11,648 nt of DNA from Parvularia atlantis (Eukaryota; Opisthokonta; Rotosphaerida), in the NCBI GenBank assembly GCA_943704415.1, contig CALSCO010000757.1, positions 1 through 11,648 of the forward strand, written 5' to 3'. Below the pieces are notes generated by a model. That model saw only the letters and a program-made list of their open reading frames with translations, searched no databases and was not told where the DNA came from. Both the position numbers and the translations under genes were made by a program. Of this stretch, positions 1 through 7,388 are shown in pieces (within the stretch, counting starts at the first letter, position 1; each line of letters starts with the position of its first letter).

Positions 1-80
1 GCGGACGGGTCGAAGGCGGCGGCGGCGGCGGCGGCGGCGACGAGGGCCGCGGCGAGCGCGGTGGCGACGGCGAGGCGCAT
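1..80 (-). CDS. N-terminus of a secreted or membrane protein (partial)
   Basis: On the minus strand an ATG at 80-78 opens a frame that runs off the left edge. It reads Met-Arg, then an unbroken Ala/Leu/Val stretch of about 20 residues ending in a polyalanine run coded by a GCC repeat, then Phe-Asp-Pro-Ser. A short basic n-region, a hydrophobic core and small residues before a polar stretch fit a signal peptide with cleavage near the alanine run. Nothing beyond about 26 residues is visible, so no function can be given. The GCC repeat could also be low-complexity DNA that mimics a signal peptide, hence the modest confidence. Confidence 0.42.
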   Translation of the reverse strand, partial: MRLAVATALAAALVAAAAAAAAFDPS

Positions 81-691
81 GGCGTGAGCAACAGGGAAAT
101 TGACGCAACTGCCGTCGGAACGGCGACTCGGACCGTCGGCAAAGATTGCGTCAGGATTCGAGAACATTCGATCTTCGCGTTGCTTCCTCTGTTCTGGCTG
201 AGGCCGTGGGGCGCCTCTGGTGCGTCTATGCGCCGCTTTCCCATCCGAGCTCGGCCGCGGGGGCAGTCTATGGCTGAGATTTCATGCGGCTGGGCTGATT
301 CCTCGTGGACAGCGGCGCAGAGCGACTCGATGAGTGACTTGGACACGGGTGGCGGAGTCTGCGCCTCGTTCGCCAGCTCGGCATCGGCGAATGCGCGCAG
401 CATGGTCACCTCGGCGTGCAGCGCGCCCCACGACAGGGCATCAAACCGCGACGGGCTGCGACGCGCGCAGCTGTTGTGCGGCCTCGTGCGCACGCGCGGC
501 TGCTGCGCACGCTCCACGTCGTTGTCGGCAGTGCTGTACGTGCTGATGCAGTTGTGCCGAGGGAGCAGCGAATGCGCATCGACCAGCGTCATGCAGCGCT
601 TGACTTCTCTCAGCTCAGTGCTTTGTGGGCAATGCACAAGGTACAGGTCGTGCGTGCTCATGTGCAGCGTGTGCAGCATAGCGCGTGCTGG
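81..691 (-). other. Unexplained stretch with a long minus-strand open frame
   Basis: This 611-base gap is much longer than any other intergenic space here (20-230 bp). One minus-strand frame, in register with the zinc-finger ORF stop at 694-692, has no further stop from there to the window edge. It contains ATGs at 679 and 661. Codons between about 690 and 260 nearly all end in G or C, as in the confirmed genes. The predicted protein has helix-like segments such as ALHAEVTMLRAFADAELANE. At 574-548 it contains His-x5-His-x-Cys, the ending of an AN1 finger. It may be a 3' continuation of the zinc-finger gene after an intron that removes the TGA, or a separate small gene. A GTGCGC...GCAG candidate intron of 55 nt lies at 456-510. 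If it is spliced at phase 1, the frame stops at 408-406. I recognise no family. The part nearest position 80 should hold the promoter of the left-edge gene. Confidence 0.3.
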
Positions 692-1235
692 TCAGCGACG
701 AAGCGGGCCACGCGAGGAGCCGTCGAGATGCGTCCCGCCGAGGCCGCTGCTGCTGCTCGTGCTGCTGCTGCTGGCGCCACCGCCGACGGTGATGCTCGTG
801 GCGATGCCGGCGGGTCGCAGCGGGTGCGCGTGCCGCGCGTCCGGGTTGCGCGGGCAGTCATTCGTGATGTGCAGTTCGACCTTGGCGTTGACGTCGCCGT
901 CACGCGCCACGACGACTTTGTGGCACAGCGGGCAGGTCGCGGTCTGCGGCGTGTTCTGCGTGCGCCGTGCGCGGTATGAGCGACGCCGCACGTGCGACCG
1001 CGTGCGCAGCCGTGTGGTGAGCGCACCAGCGGCGCAGCGAGGCAGCTGTGCGCGTCGTACGTGCTGTGCTCGAGGCAGAAGACCTGTCGGCAGCCCTTGC
1101 ACGTGAACGGGAGGTAGTCTGCCGCGGCGCTCACGTCAGCCACGGCGCACGTGCGCGCGCGATCCCGCCCCGCTGCGCACCGAGCTGGCGGCACGCCGCG
1201 AGACTGCACTGCTTGCCTATGTGCGGGAGCTCCAT
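692..1235 (-). CDS. AN1-type zinc-finger protein, ZFAND2/SAP11-like
   Basis: Exons 1235-1181, 1118-1027 and 955-692 give 136 aa. Introns are 62 and 71 nt with GTGCGC donors. Residues 10-44 form a complete AN1 finger with all eight ligands: Cys10, Cys15, Cys25, Cys28, Cys33, His36, His42, Cys44. The first junction rebuilds the conserved QLDYLPFTC. A second motif follows (Cys57, Cys60, His78, Cys83), as in ZFAND2/AIRAP and plant SAP11/13, then a Ser-rich tail coded by AGC repeats. Known relatives are cytosolic or ER-associated stress proteins that link p97/Cdc48 or the proteasome to damaged proteins. ZFAND2 and SAP11 normally carry a second AN1 finger. It is missing before the TGA at 694-692, so the gene may be truncated or continue through an unrecognised intron (see 81-691). 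The start is chosen because Met-x-x-Pro-His-x-Gly-Lys-x-Cys matches the family N-terminus. Divergent from the dehydrogenase gene. Confidence 0.85.
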
Positions 1236-1289
1236 GTGCGCGTGCGCGGTGTGCGAGTGCGCGTGCCCGTGCGAGTGCGCGTGTGCGGC
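1236..1289 (+). repeat. Degenerate GTGCGN repeat
   Basis: Units such as GTGCGC, GTGCGG, GTGCGA and GTGCCC follow one another at 6-bp spacing just upstream of the zinc-finger ATG. It is simple-sequence DNA in the shared promoter or 5' leader. The unit is identical to the favoured splice donor of this genome, so it could confuse splice prediction. Confidence 0.55.
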
Positions 1290-1377
1290 GCGAGAGGCGA
1301 AGCGGAAAAGTGGCTGACGTGAGCGCTGTCACGTTTGCTTGAAGATCGTCACGCTACTTCCCAGCCAGTCGAGAAGC
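1236..1377. promoter_or_regulatory. Divergent promoter, ZFAND-like / HBDH
   Basis: These 142 bp separate two divergent start codons and must hold both promoters and 5' UTRs. No TATA box is visible. The left half (1236-1289) is a degenerate repeat of GTGCGN units on the plus strand. Assignment rests on gene orientation only. Confidence 0.45.
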
Positions 1378-2595
1378 ATGGCGGCGGCGGTCGTGCGGCG
1401 GCTCGGCGTCGTCGGCGCGGGCCAGGTGCGCGGCCTCGTCCTGGCGCGTGCAACCTGCCTGCTTGCTGACGATGCGCACGATGCGTGCACGATTGCAGAT
1501 GGGCATGGGCATCGCGCAGGTCGCCGCGCAGGTCGCCAAGATCAACGTGGTCGTGATGGACGCCAACGCGGACCAGATCAAGCGCCAGCTCAAGTTCACG
1601 GGTTGCAGCCTGATGGCAGGATCGCGGCGGCGGCAGGCTGATCGCGATGCGCGTGGTGCAGAGGGCCTGCTGGACAAGAACGTGAGCAAGGGCAAGATGA
1701 CCGAGCAGGACAAGAAGGACACGCTCGCGCGCATCACGCCCACGACAACGCTCGACGACTTCAAGTCGGTCGACTTTGTCGTCGAGGTGCGCGAGCCGCC
1801 GCCTGCCCGCGGCTCGTCACTCACGCCGCGTCGATCAGGCCGTCAAGGAGGACTGGGAGGTCAAGAAGGCCATCTTCCAGACGCTCGCGCGCGTCACGCC
1901 GCCCGGCGCGATCCTCGCGTCCAACACGTCGAGCATCTCGATCACGAAGATCGCGGGCGCGACGGGCGCCGCGCGCGCCGACAAGGTCATCGGCATGCAC
2001 TTTATGAACCCGGTGTGTGCGCTGCTCCTTTGCCTGACGCCGTTGTTCTGACCGCGCCCGCGCGCCTCCGCACAGGTGCCCGTGATGAAGCTTGTCGAGA
2101 TCATCCGCGGCATCCAGACGTCGGACCAGACGCTGGTGGTGCGCAGAGCGTGCAGTGGACGGCGCGTGGTTTAACAATCACGCGCGCAGACCACGCTCGC
2201 GCTCGCGCAGGCCATGGACAAGACGACGGCCACGTCCAAGGACATCCCCGGCTTCATCGCCAACCGCCTGCTCATGCCGTACATCAACGAGGCCGTGATC
2301 GCGCTGAGCGAGGTGCGCCGCCCGTGCCCCCATCGCGCGTGCACGTGCTGACGACCCGCAGGGCCTCGGCACGCGCGAGGACATTGACGTGACGATGAAG
2401 CTCGGCATGAACCACCCGATGGGTCCGCTCACGCTCGCGGACTTTATCGGCCTGGACACGTGCCTGGCCATCATGGAGGTCCTGCACGGCCAGCTCGGCG
2501 ACAGCAAGTACCGCCCGGCCGTGCTCCTGCGCCAGTACGTCGACGCGGGCTGGCTCGGCCGCAAGTCGGGCCGCGGCTTCTACGAGTACAAGTGA
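1378..2595 (+). CDS. 3-hydroxyacyl-CoA / 3-hydroxybutyryl-CoA dehydrogenase
   Basis: Seven exons: 1378-1425, 1499-1601, 1662-1786, 1839-2012, 2076-2135, 2190-2312, 2362-2595. They give 288 aa, the usual length of single-function HBD/PaaH-type enzymes. The enzyme oxidises L-3-hydroxyacyl-CoA to 3-ketoacyl-CoA with NAD+ (or the reverse with NADPH in some relatives). The NAD site is [14 protein letters not shown] (from residue 13). NTSSISIT and [17 protein letters not shown] follow. By alignment with human HADH, the catalytic pair is His146 and Glu158. The C-terminal domain shows [20 protein letters not shown] and ends GRGFYEYK. Only eight residues precede the Rossmann strand, so no mitochondrial presequence is evident, and the C-terminus is not PTS1-like. 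Introns are 49-73 nt; four of six contain CTGAC or CTGAT. The ATG at 1378 is the first in frame after upstream stops. Its 3' end faces the oxidase gene 46 bp away. Confidence 0.95.
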
Positions 2596-2641
2596 CCGCG
2601 GCGCATGTTTTCCGCGCTCGGCACACACGGCATACAGCGGG
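2596..2641. other. Convergent 3' junction, HBDH / DAO
   Basis: Only 46 bp separate the two stop codons. No AATAAA-like polyadenylation signal is visible on either strand. The 3' UTRs must be very short or overlap as antisense transcripts. Confidence 0.6.
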
Positions 2642-4100
2642 TCACAGACTGGCCTTGACCGCGCCCTTGAACCGGTGCATCTTGGTCTTGTCGATGTTGG
2701 CCTTGATCAGGTCGGCCACCTCCTTGGCGCAGCCCCAGCTCAGCGTCCAGCCCGCGCCGCCTTTGCCGCGTCAGCCAGCGCAGCGCAGCGTGCGATGGGC
2801 GCACAGCACACACACCGTGGCCGTAGTTGTGCACCACCAGCTTGCGCCCCGACTGGAAAAACTCGGCCTCGAGGCGCACCTCGGGCCGGCACGGGCGCAG
2901 GCCCACGCGCTCCTGCAGGATCTCGATGCGGTCGGCCTTGCCCGGCGAGACCATGCCGCGCACGCGCTGCAGGATCTCCTGTGGCGCGCACAGCGTCAGC
3001 TGCGGGGCCAGCGCGCGAGGGGGGGGCGCGTGCCTTGGTGTCGTTCTCGCTCACGAGCAGCGACTCGTTGTCCTTCTGGTTCGTGCCGCCTGCCATGCGC
3101 CGCGCATGTCAGCCACGTGCCGTGCACGCCACACGGCCGGCCGCGCACCGAGCACGATGTCCATCTGGCGCGGGATGATGTAGCCGAGGTTGTGCGGGCC
3201 CGAGTCGTCGTTGACGATCAGCGGCAGGTCCTCTGTCTGGCGGATCACGACTGTGCAGACTGTCAGCCGCACCGCCACAACATCGACGTACGTCACTGAT
3301 CTGCCCGCGCCCGGCGTACAGCGTCTTGTCGTTGAACAGCTCGCGCGCGCCCAGGCCCGTGCAGTTGACGACGCAGTCGAACCACACAAACGCCTCGCTG
3401 ATGTCCTTGACCTGCCGCCAGCCCGTCAGCCCATCAGCCCGTCAGCCGCGCACGCGCGAGCACGGCGCACGCACCGTCTTTTGCTGCACACGCCCGCCCG
3501 CCGACAGGAACTTGTTGACGAGGTACGTCATGGTGATGTCCGGGTTCATCACGACCGTGTCCATCAGGAAGCCGTGCGTGTAGCCCGGCGGCAGCTCGGC
3601 CGGCGGCGCCTCACGGAAGCCGCGCACGCCGTCCTGCGCCCGATCAGCAGTCGGGCTCGTGCACGACCGACGTGAGCGCGCGCACGTGGAACGGCGGCGG
3701 CGCCTCCGGCTTGTCCATCAGCTTGAGGTACTTGCCCGGGATGACGCCGCTGCGCGGATCGGGCTGCACGCGCTCCTGCCGCGCGCGTCAGCCGATCGCC
3801 CCGATGCGCACACGCAGCAGAGCGCGCGCGCGCGCGCCTGGAAGTAGCGCAGCGCGTACAGCCCCCACGTCTTGACCTTGTCCGCCGGCTGCACGTGGTA
3901 CGGGTACCAGTACGCCCCGGCCTTGTTGGACGTGGTGTGCGGCGGCAGCTCGCGCGCCCAGATGTCGACCAGGTACCCGGCCTCCTGCAGCGTGATCGCC
4001 GTCGTCAGGCCTGCACGGCGAGGTCAGGCGTGAGCGCGCGAGAGAGGGCAGCGAACGGACCGATCACGCCCGCGCCCAGCACGAGGATGCTCTCCGCCAT
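2642..4100 (-). CDS. D-amino-acid oxidase / D-aspartate oxidase family flavoenzyme
   Basis: Nine exons: 4100-4061, 4010-3838, 3775-3686, 3633-3475, 3411-3297, 3250-3149, 3089-3034, 2978-2816, 2760-2642; 338 aa, normal for the family. FAD-dependent DAO oxidises D-amino acids to imino acids, releasing H2O2, usually in peroxisomes. The N-terminal FAD site is VLGAGVIGLTTAITLQEAG, rebuilt across intron 1. Later motifs are SNKAGAYWYPYH, VNCTGLGARELF, GRGQI, and GYIIPR, whose Arg220 probably binds substrate carboxylate. The family signature HNYGHGGAGWTLSWG is rebuilt across intron 8. D-Ala versus D-Asp preference cannot be read from sequence. The C-terminus Ala-Ser-Leu is only a poor match to PTS1. 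Introns 2 (3776-3837) and 7 (2979-3033) start with GC rather than GT. All eight introns carry CTGAC or CTGAT near the 3' end. Divergent from PREY, 64 bp apart. Confidence 0.95.
2979..3033 (-). other. Probable GC-AG intron 7 of DAO
   Basis: The exon ends AAG and the intron begins GCACGC. It has a CTGAC branch site and ends CACAG; it also holds an 8-nt C run on the sense strand. Using GC gives 17 residues between the conserved GGT and the following Ile-Leu, as in DAO relatives. A GT donor 21 nt upstream (GTGAGC) would also keep frame but delete seven residues. Confidence 0.65.
3412..3474 (-). other. DAO intron 4 with tandem branch-site repeats
   Basis: This 63-nt intron starts GTGCGT and ends GGCAG. 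Just before the 3' end it has consecutive 8-nt units: GGCTGACG, GGCTGATG, GGCTGACG and a decayed GGCTGGCG. Three of the four keep the branch-site core CTGAY. Phase 0 on both sides. Confidence 0.8.
3776..3837 (-). other. Probable GC-AG intron 2 of DAO
   Basis: After exon codon CAG the intron opens with a GC dinucleotide run and ends with GGCTGAC...GGCAG, 62 nt, phase 0. A GT at 3813-3812 would also keep frame but leaves a 38-nt intron, shorter than any other here, and adds eight odd residues rich in Arg, Ala and Cys. The GC donor is preferred but not proven. Confidence 0.6.
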
Positions 4101-4164
4101 CGGATGGGTACGTCACACAAACTGACGAAACGGGCAGGTCCATGACGCCTCGACATTCGACGTG
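4101..4164. promoter_or_regulatory. Divergent promoter, DAO / PREY
   Basis: Only 64 bp lie between the two start codons, so both genes must share this region. I see no TATA box or clear dyad. Assignment is by orientation. Confidence 0.45.
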
Positions 4165-4431
4165 ATGCTCGCTCTTCGTCTCGCGCGCCGCTCGCTCTCC
4201 TCGTCGCGCCCTCCTGCACCCGCCCCGCCCGCACCTTCCCCGCAAGCACCACCGCCACCAGCGGCACTGATCGACGCGCGGCTGCTGGCGCTGCTGGTGT
4301 GCCCCGTGACCAAGACACCGCTGCGGTTGGACGCGGCGCGGGGCGAGCTGGTGAGCGACACGGCGGGGCTGGCGTTCGCGGTGGTGGACGGCGTCCCCAA
4401 CATGCTCGTGAGCGACGCGCGCAAGCTGTGA
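4165..4431 (+). CDS. PYURF: PREY-like mitochondrial protein (Trm112-like domain)
   Basis: Intronless, 88 aa. The first half is a typical mitochondrial targeting region: Met-Leu-Ala-Leu then many Arg and Ser, followed by a Pro/Ala-rich linker. The second half (from about residue 38) is the short Trm112/UPF0434 fold: LLVCPVTKTPLRLD, then GLAFAVVDGVPNML and a basic end. This matches PREY, the mitochondrial relative of bacterial YcaR. Human PREY stabilises SAM-dependent methyltransferases for complex I assembly and coenzyme Q synthesis. As in known PREY proteins, only one of the zinc-binding cysteines of Trm112 remains. The ATG at 4165 directly follows a GTG and is the natural start. Its stop is 20 bp from the stop of the ATP-grasp gene. 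A bacterial UPF0434 gene is unlikely because of the presequence and context. Confidence 0.86.
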   Translation: MLALRLARRSLSSSRPPAPAPPAPSPQAPPPPAALIDARLLALLVCPVTKTPLRLDAARGELVSDTAGLAFAVVDGVPNMLVSDARKL

Positions 4432-4451
4432 CGTGGTGGGTGCTGTACCGA
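4432..4451. other. Convergent 3' junction, PREY / ATP-grasp
   Basis: Twenty bases separate the two stop codons, the tightest junction in the window. There is no room for separate 3' UTRs and polyadenylation signals, so the transcripts almost certainly overlap. Confidence 0.6.
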
Positions 4452-5961
4452 TCAGGAGACGACAAGGCGCAGCTCGGGGAAGAGCACGGCGAGCAGTTGC
4501 CGCGCGACGTTGCGCGGGCGGCCCGCGCTCGGTAAGTGGTGCATGCGGATGCCGGGCGAGACGTTGAGCTCGATCACGGCGTAGTCGTCGGGGCTGAGGG
4601 GCTGCGCGTGCGCGCGGGCTCGTTGGTGCGCGGCCTGAAGCACACGCCACGTGCAGGACGCACCCGCCCGATGTCCTCACAGCGCACGTCGATGCCGAGC
4701 ACGTTGGCGTCGCAGCACCGCGCGAGCCGCTCAAAGAGCGCCACGTTCCCCGGCACGCCCGCAACCTCGTCCGTCACGTCCACCGCCGTCCCGCCCGTGC
4801 TCAGGTTGGCGTTCTTGCGCAGCAGCAACGTCTGTGGCGGCCCCTGTTGAGCGCGATCGCGGCCACGCCGTCGCGCACCTGCCCCGCAGACGGCACCGCG
4901 TCCAGATGCAAGCCCTGTGACGCGAGCACGCGCTCGACCTCCGAGTCAACCGTGATCGTCGACAGCGGCGCGAGCAGCCCCGTGAGCCGCTGCGGCGTCG
5001 CGTTCTCCTTGGCGATCAGCTGGCGCACGCTAAGCACGCCGTCGCCCTGGACGCGCGCCGACAGGCGCTTGGCGGCGGCGACAAACTGCGCGCGGTCCGA
5101 TCAGCACGGCGCGCGGAACGAGCGCGGCAGAGGGGCGCACGCGGAAGCCGATGATGAGCACGCGAAAGTCGTCGCCGGGGATGTAGCGCTGCACCATCAG
5201 CTGCTGCGAGACCTTGCACTCGGGCTGCGCGCCCGCGCGCGGTGAGCGTGGGGAGGGGCGCGACATGACGAAGAGCCGCACAATCGCAAAGGCGAGGGCC
5301 GCGCGCAGATCGGCGTCGTCGCGCACGTCGGCCGTCACGCCGCGGCCGTGCGCCTCAGCCTCGGGCTTAACCTGCGCGCGCACACGCGCATCTCGTGAGC
5401 CAGCAGTCAACAACGGCACAAGAAGCGCGCACGACGAGCGGGTAGCCGATCTCGGCAGCGGCGGCGCGCGCGCGGCTCAGCAGCGAGCGCGGATCGTCGT
5501 CCGGCAGCGCGGTGGCGTCGGCGGGGAGGTCGAGCGTGCGGTTGCGCGGGACGGAGAAGCCGAAGAAGGCGAGCAGCTGCGCATCGATATCAGCGCAATG
5601 TCGCCGCCGACGTCGCGCGCACGTCTTGGCCCGCGTCCTTGTGGTCGCAGATGTACGAGAGCACGCCCGACGTGGTCGGGAGGCGCGACTGGCGCACGAG
5701 CACCTCGCGCCCGCCCACGCCCGGCGCGCGCAGCAGGATCAGTCCGTGCGGCTGCGACACGACCCGGTGCGTGATGCCGTGGCGCGCCGCCTCCCGCACC
5801 AGCAGCCGGTTCGTGATCGAGAGCATCCCGCCCACAGTGCGCTGCAGCGCCGCCTCGTCCGCGTCGTCGGCGTAGTCGGCGCTGATCGGGCCGGGCGCGG
5901 CGCCGCCCTCGGCCGGCGCAGCAGCAGCCGACAGCGGCGACGGCGACGCAGCGCGCTTCAT
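4452..5961 (-). CDS. Stand-alone cyanophycin-synthetase-like ATP-grasp ligase
   Basis: Seven exons: 5961-5623, 5576-5433, 5371-5282, 5224-5141, 5085-4879, 4831-4664, 4601-4452; 393 aa. All six introns (46-62 nt) are phase 0 and start GTGCG. After a low-complexity Ala/Pro/Ser/Gly N-terminus comes a pre-ATP-grasp region. The ATP-grasp domain shows KPEAEAHGRGV (from about residue 163), VQRYIPGDDFRVLIIG, KNANLSTGGTAVDVTDEV and ELNVSPGIRMHHLPSAGRPR near the C-terminus. This series is characteristic of the ATP-grasp half of cyanophycin synthetase CphA and resembles the C-terminal part of GshF. Such enzymes activate a carboxylate as an acyl phosphate and ligate an amine. The Mur-ligase-like half of CphA is absent, and the protein ends soon after the domain. 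No targeting sequence is clear. Substrate is unknown: a peptide- or glutathione-like ligase is possible. A (GA)34 tract lies about 110 bp upstream. Confidence 0.88.
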
Positions 5962-6067
5962 CCGTCACTACTGACCCGATCGCCAAACGCCTCGTTTCAC
6001 CCGCGCTTCACGCGCGTCCCGCCCTCGTTTCCCCTAGCCCACTCGCATACCGCACGCACAAGAACGC

Positions 6068-6141
<74 letters not shown>

Positions 6142-6187
6142 CCGCGCGCGCTCTCGCGCTCTCTCGCTCGATCAGCGCAGCACGGTC
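5962..6187 (-). promoter_or_regulatory. Intergenic region upstream of the ATP-grasp gene
   Basis: These 226 bp lie between the rhomboid stop and the ATP-grasp start, both on the minus strand. It must hold the rhomboid 3' UTR and the ATP-grasp promoter and leader. The only striking element is the long CT/GA microsatellite. No TATA box is seen. Confidence 0.45.
6071..6138 (+). repeat. (CT)34 microsatellite
   Basis: An uninterrupted CT dinucleotide tract of 68 bp, flanked by CG-alternating DNA on the right. Read with the gene it precedes, it is a GA tract about 110-177 bp upstream of the ATP-grasp ATG. Polypurine/polypyrimidine repeats of this kind can form triplex DNA or bind GAGA-type factors, and their length usually varies between individuals. 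Confidence 0.97.
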
Positions 6188-7388
6188 TCAGGCGCGCTTC
6201 GGCTGCAGCGAGCCGAGCAGCTCGTCGCGCCGCGCCCACAGCCCGCGCCCGACGTAGAGGTGCAGCAGGCCGCCGAGCGCGCCGCCGAGGTGCCCGAGGT
6301 GGTCCATGTTGGTCAGGCGCAGGAACGCGCCGCTGATGTCGAACGCGATCAGGCCGGCCACCGCCGTCGTGATGCTGATGGGCACGGTTGGGAGGAAGAT
6401 GAGCGACTGCGCGCGTCGCGGCGATGCGTCAGCGCCGTCCGCATGGGCACCGGCCGTGCACCACTTGCGCCTGCGGGAACAGCGACGCGTAGACCACGAG
6501 CGTCCCGTACAGCGCGCCCGACGCACTGCGCGCCTCACGCGATCAGCTCCCGTGCGCGCCAGCCGACAAAAAGCGCAGCCGCACCCGATGCAGATCGCGG
6601 GCTGGCGCAGCAGCACGCGCAGCGCGTGGCTCGTGTAGGCCGCGATGAGCCCGCCTGCGCGACACGCGATCAGCAGCCGCGATCAGCACCACGACGAGCA
6701 GCGGGCGCACTCGAGAGGTACATGGCCAGGAACTGCTCACGGCCGAGCGCGCCGACGAGGGTGGGGCCGAACGAGCTGAGGGCGATCATGTTGAACGCGA
6801 GGTGCACGACGCCGCTGTGCGCAAACATCGACGTGGCGAGGGTCGTGACGCGGCCCGAGTCGGTGTCGTGTGCAAAGTGGCGCCACATCGTGCTGCGCAG
6901 CCCGGGCACCTGCGCCGCCGTCGCGATCAGCCGCCGCCGCCGCACGTCGTCCTGCCCACACGGGCGCGCACCCGCATCGCGACGAAGACGGCCGCGTTGA
7001 CGCCCACCAGGCCCCACACGAAGCGCTCGTTGGGCGAGATGCGGCGCCATCTGCGCGCCACGTCGCGCCGTCAGCTGTCCGCCTCGCCCACGACGCGCCT
7101 CCCGCACAGCGCGCCCGTCGCCGTCGTCACGGCCGCCGTCGGCGACGTCGCAATGCCCCACCAGCGCAGCACGCGCTGCGACAGCCGCTCCCTGCGCGGC
7201 GCTGATGTCGTCAGCGCCGCGCGCCGGTCGCGGTCCACGAGCGCCATCGTCGTGTACGTCTGCTCGGAACGGTGCGTTCACGGCCATCAGACGTGCGGCA
7301 TCGGCCTCGTGCGCGTCTTCCGCACCAGCGACGTCGCGCCCAACGTGAAGGCGGTCGGCGCGATCAGGCGCCGCAGCGACGACGTCAT
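6188..7388 (-). CDS. PARL: PARL-like mitochondrial rhomboid protease
   Basis: Seven exons: 7388-7326, 7259-7108, 7050-6972, 6909-6711, 6654-6585, 6525-6462, 6406-6188; 281 aa. Rhomboids cleave membrane helices inside the bilayer; PARL acts in the mitochondrial inner membrane on PINK1, PGAM5 and related substrates. The first exon gives a short basic start and a hydrophobic segment resembling PARL's extra N-terminal helix. FVAMR-VPGLRSTMW matches the human Trp-Arg-Val-Pro region across intron 3. MFAHSGVVHLAFNM follows. The nucleophile is Ser190 in IGASGALYG, rebuilt across intron 5. The catalytic His is probably His248 in DHLGHLGGALGG. Introns (55-66 nt) all carry CTGAC or CTGAT; intron 4 has CTGATCGCG twice. 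The ATG at 7388 is the first after an upstream in-frame stop. A bacterial-type rhomboid is less likely because the extra N-terminal helix is present. Confidence 0.94.

Noticed and set aside
84-1106. Long plus-strand open frame of 340 codons
   Set aside because: It is antisense to the AN1 zinc-finger exons, has no recognisable domain and runs through their introns. In GC-rich DNA such antisense frames stay open by chance.
2642-5961. Functional link between the D-amino-acid oxidase and the ATP-grasp ligase (related in fold to D-Ala-D-Ala ligase)
   Set aside because: They are not adjacent in one transcription unit, PREY lies between them, and the ATP-grasp motifs point to cyanophycin synthetase rather than D-Ala ligase. 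Gene order has little meaning for function in this genome.
5512-6336. Plus-strand open frame containing a long Leu-Ser repeat
   Set aside because: The repeat is only the translated CT microsatellite, and the rest is antisense to the ATP-grasp and rhomboid genes.
7199-7245. Possible extra intron in PARL exon 2 (GTGGAC donor, CTGAC, CGCAG)
   Set aside because: Splicing it would break the frame that continues into the conserved PARL region, while reading through keeps it. It is treated as coding.
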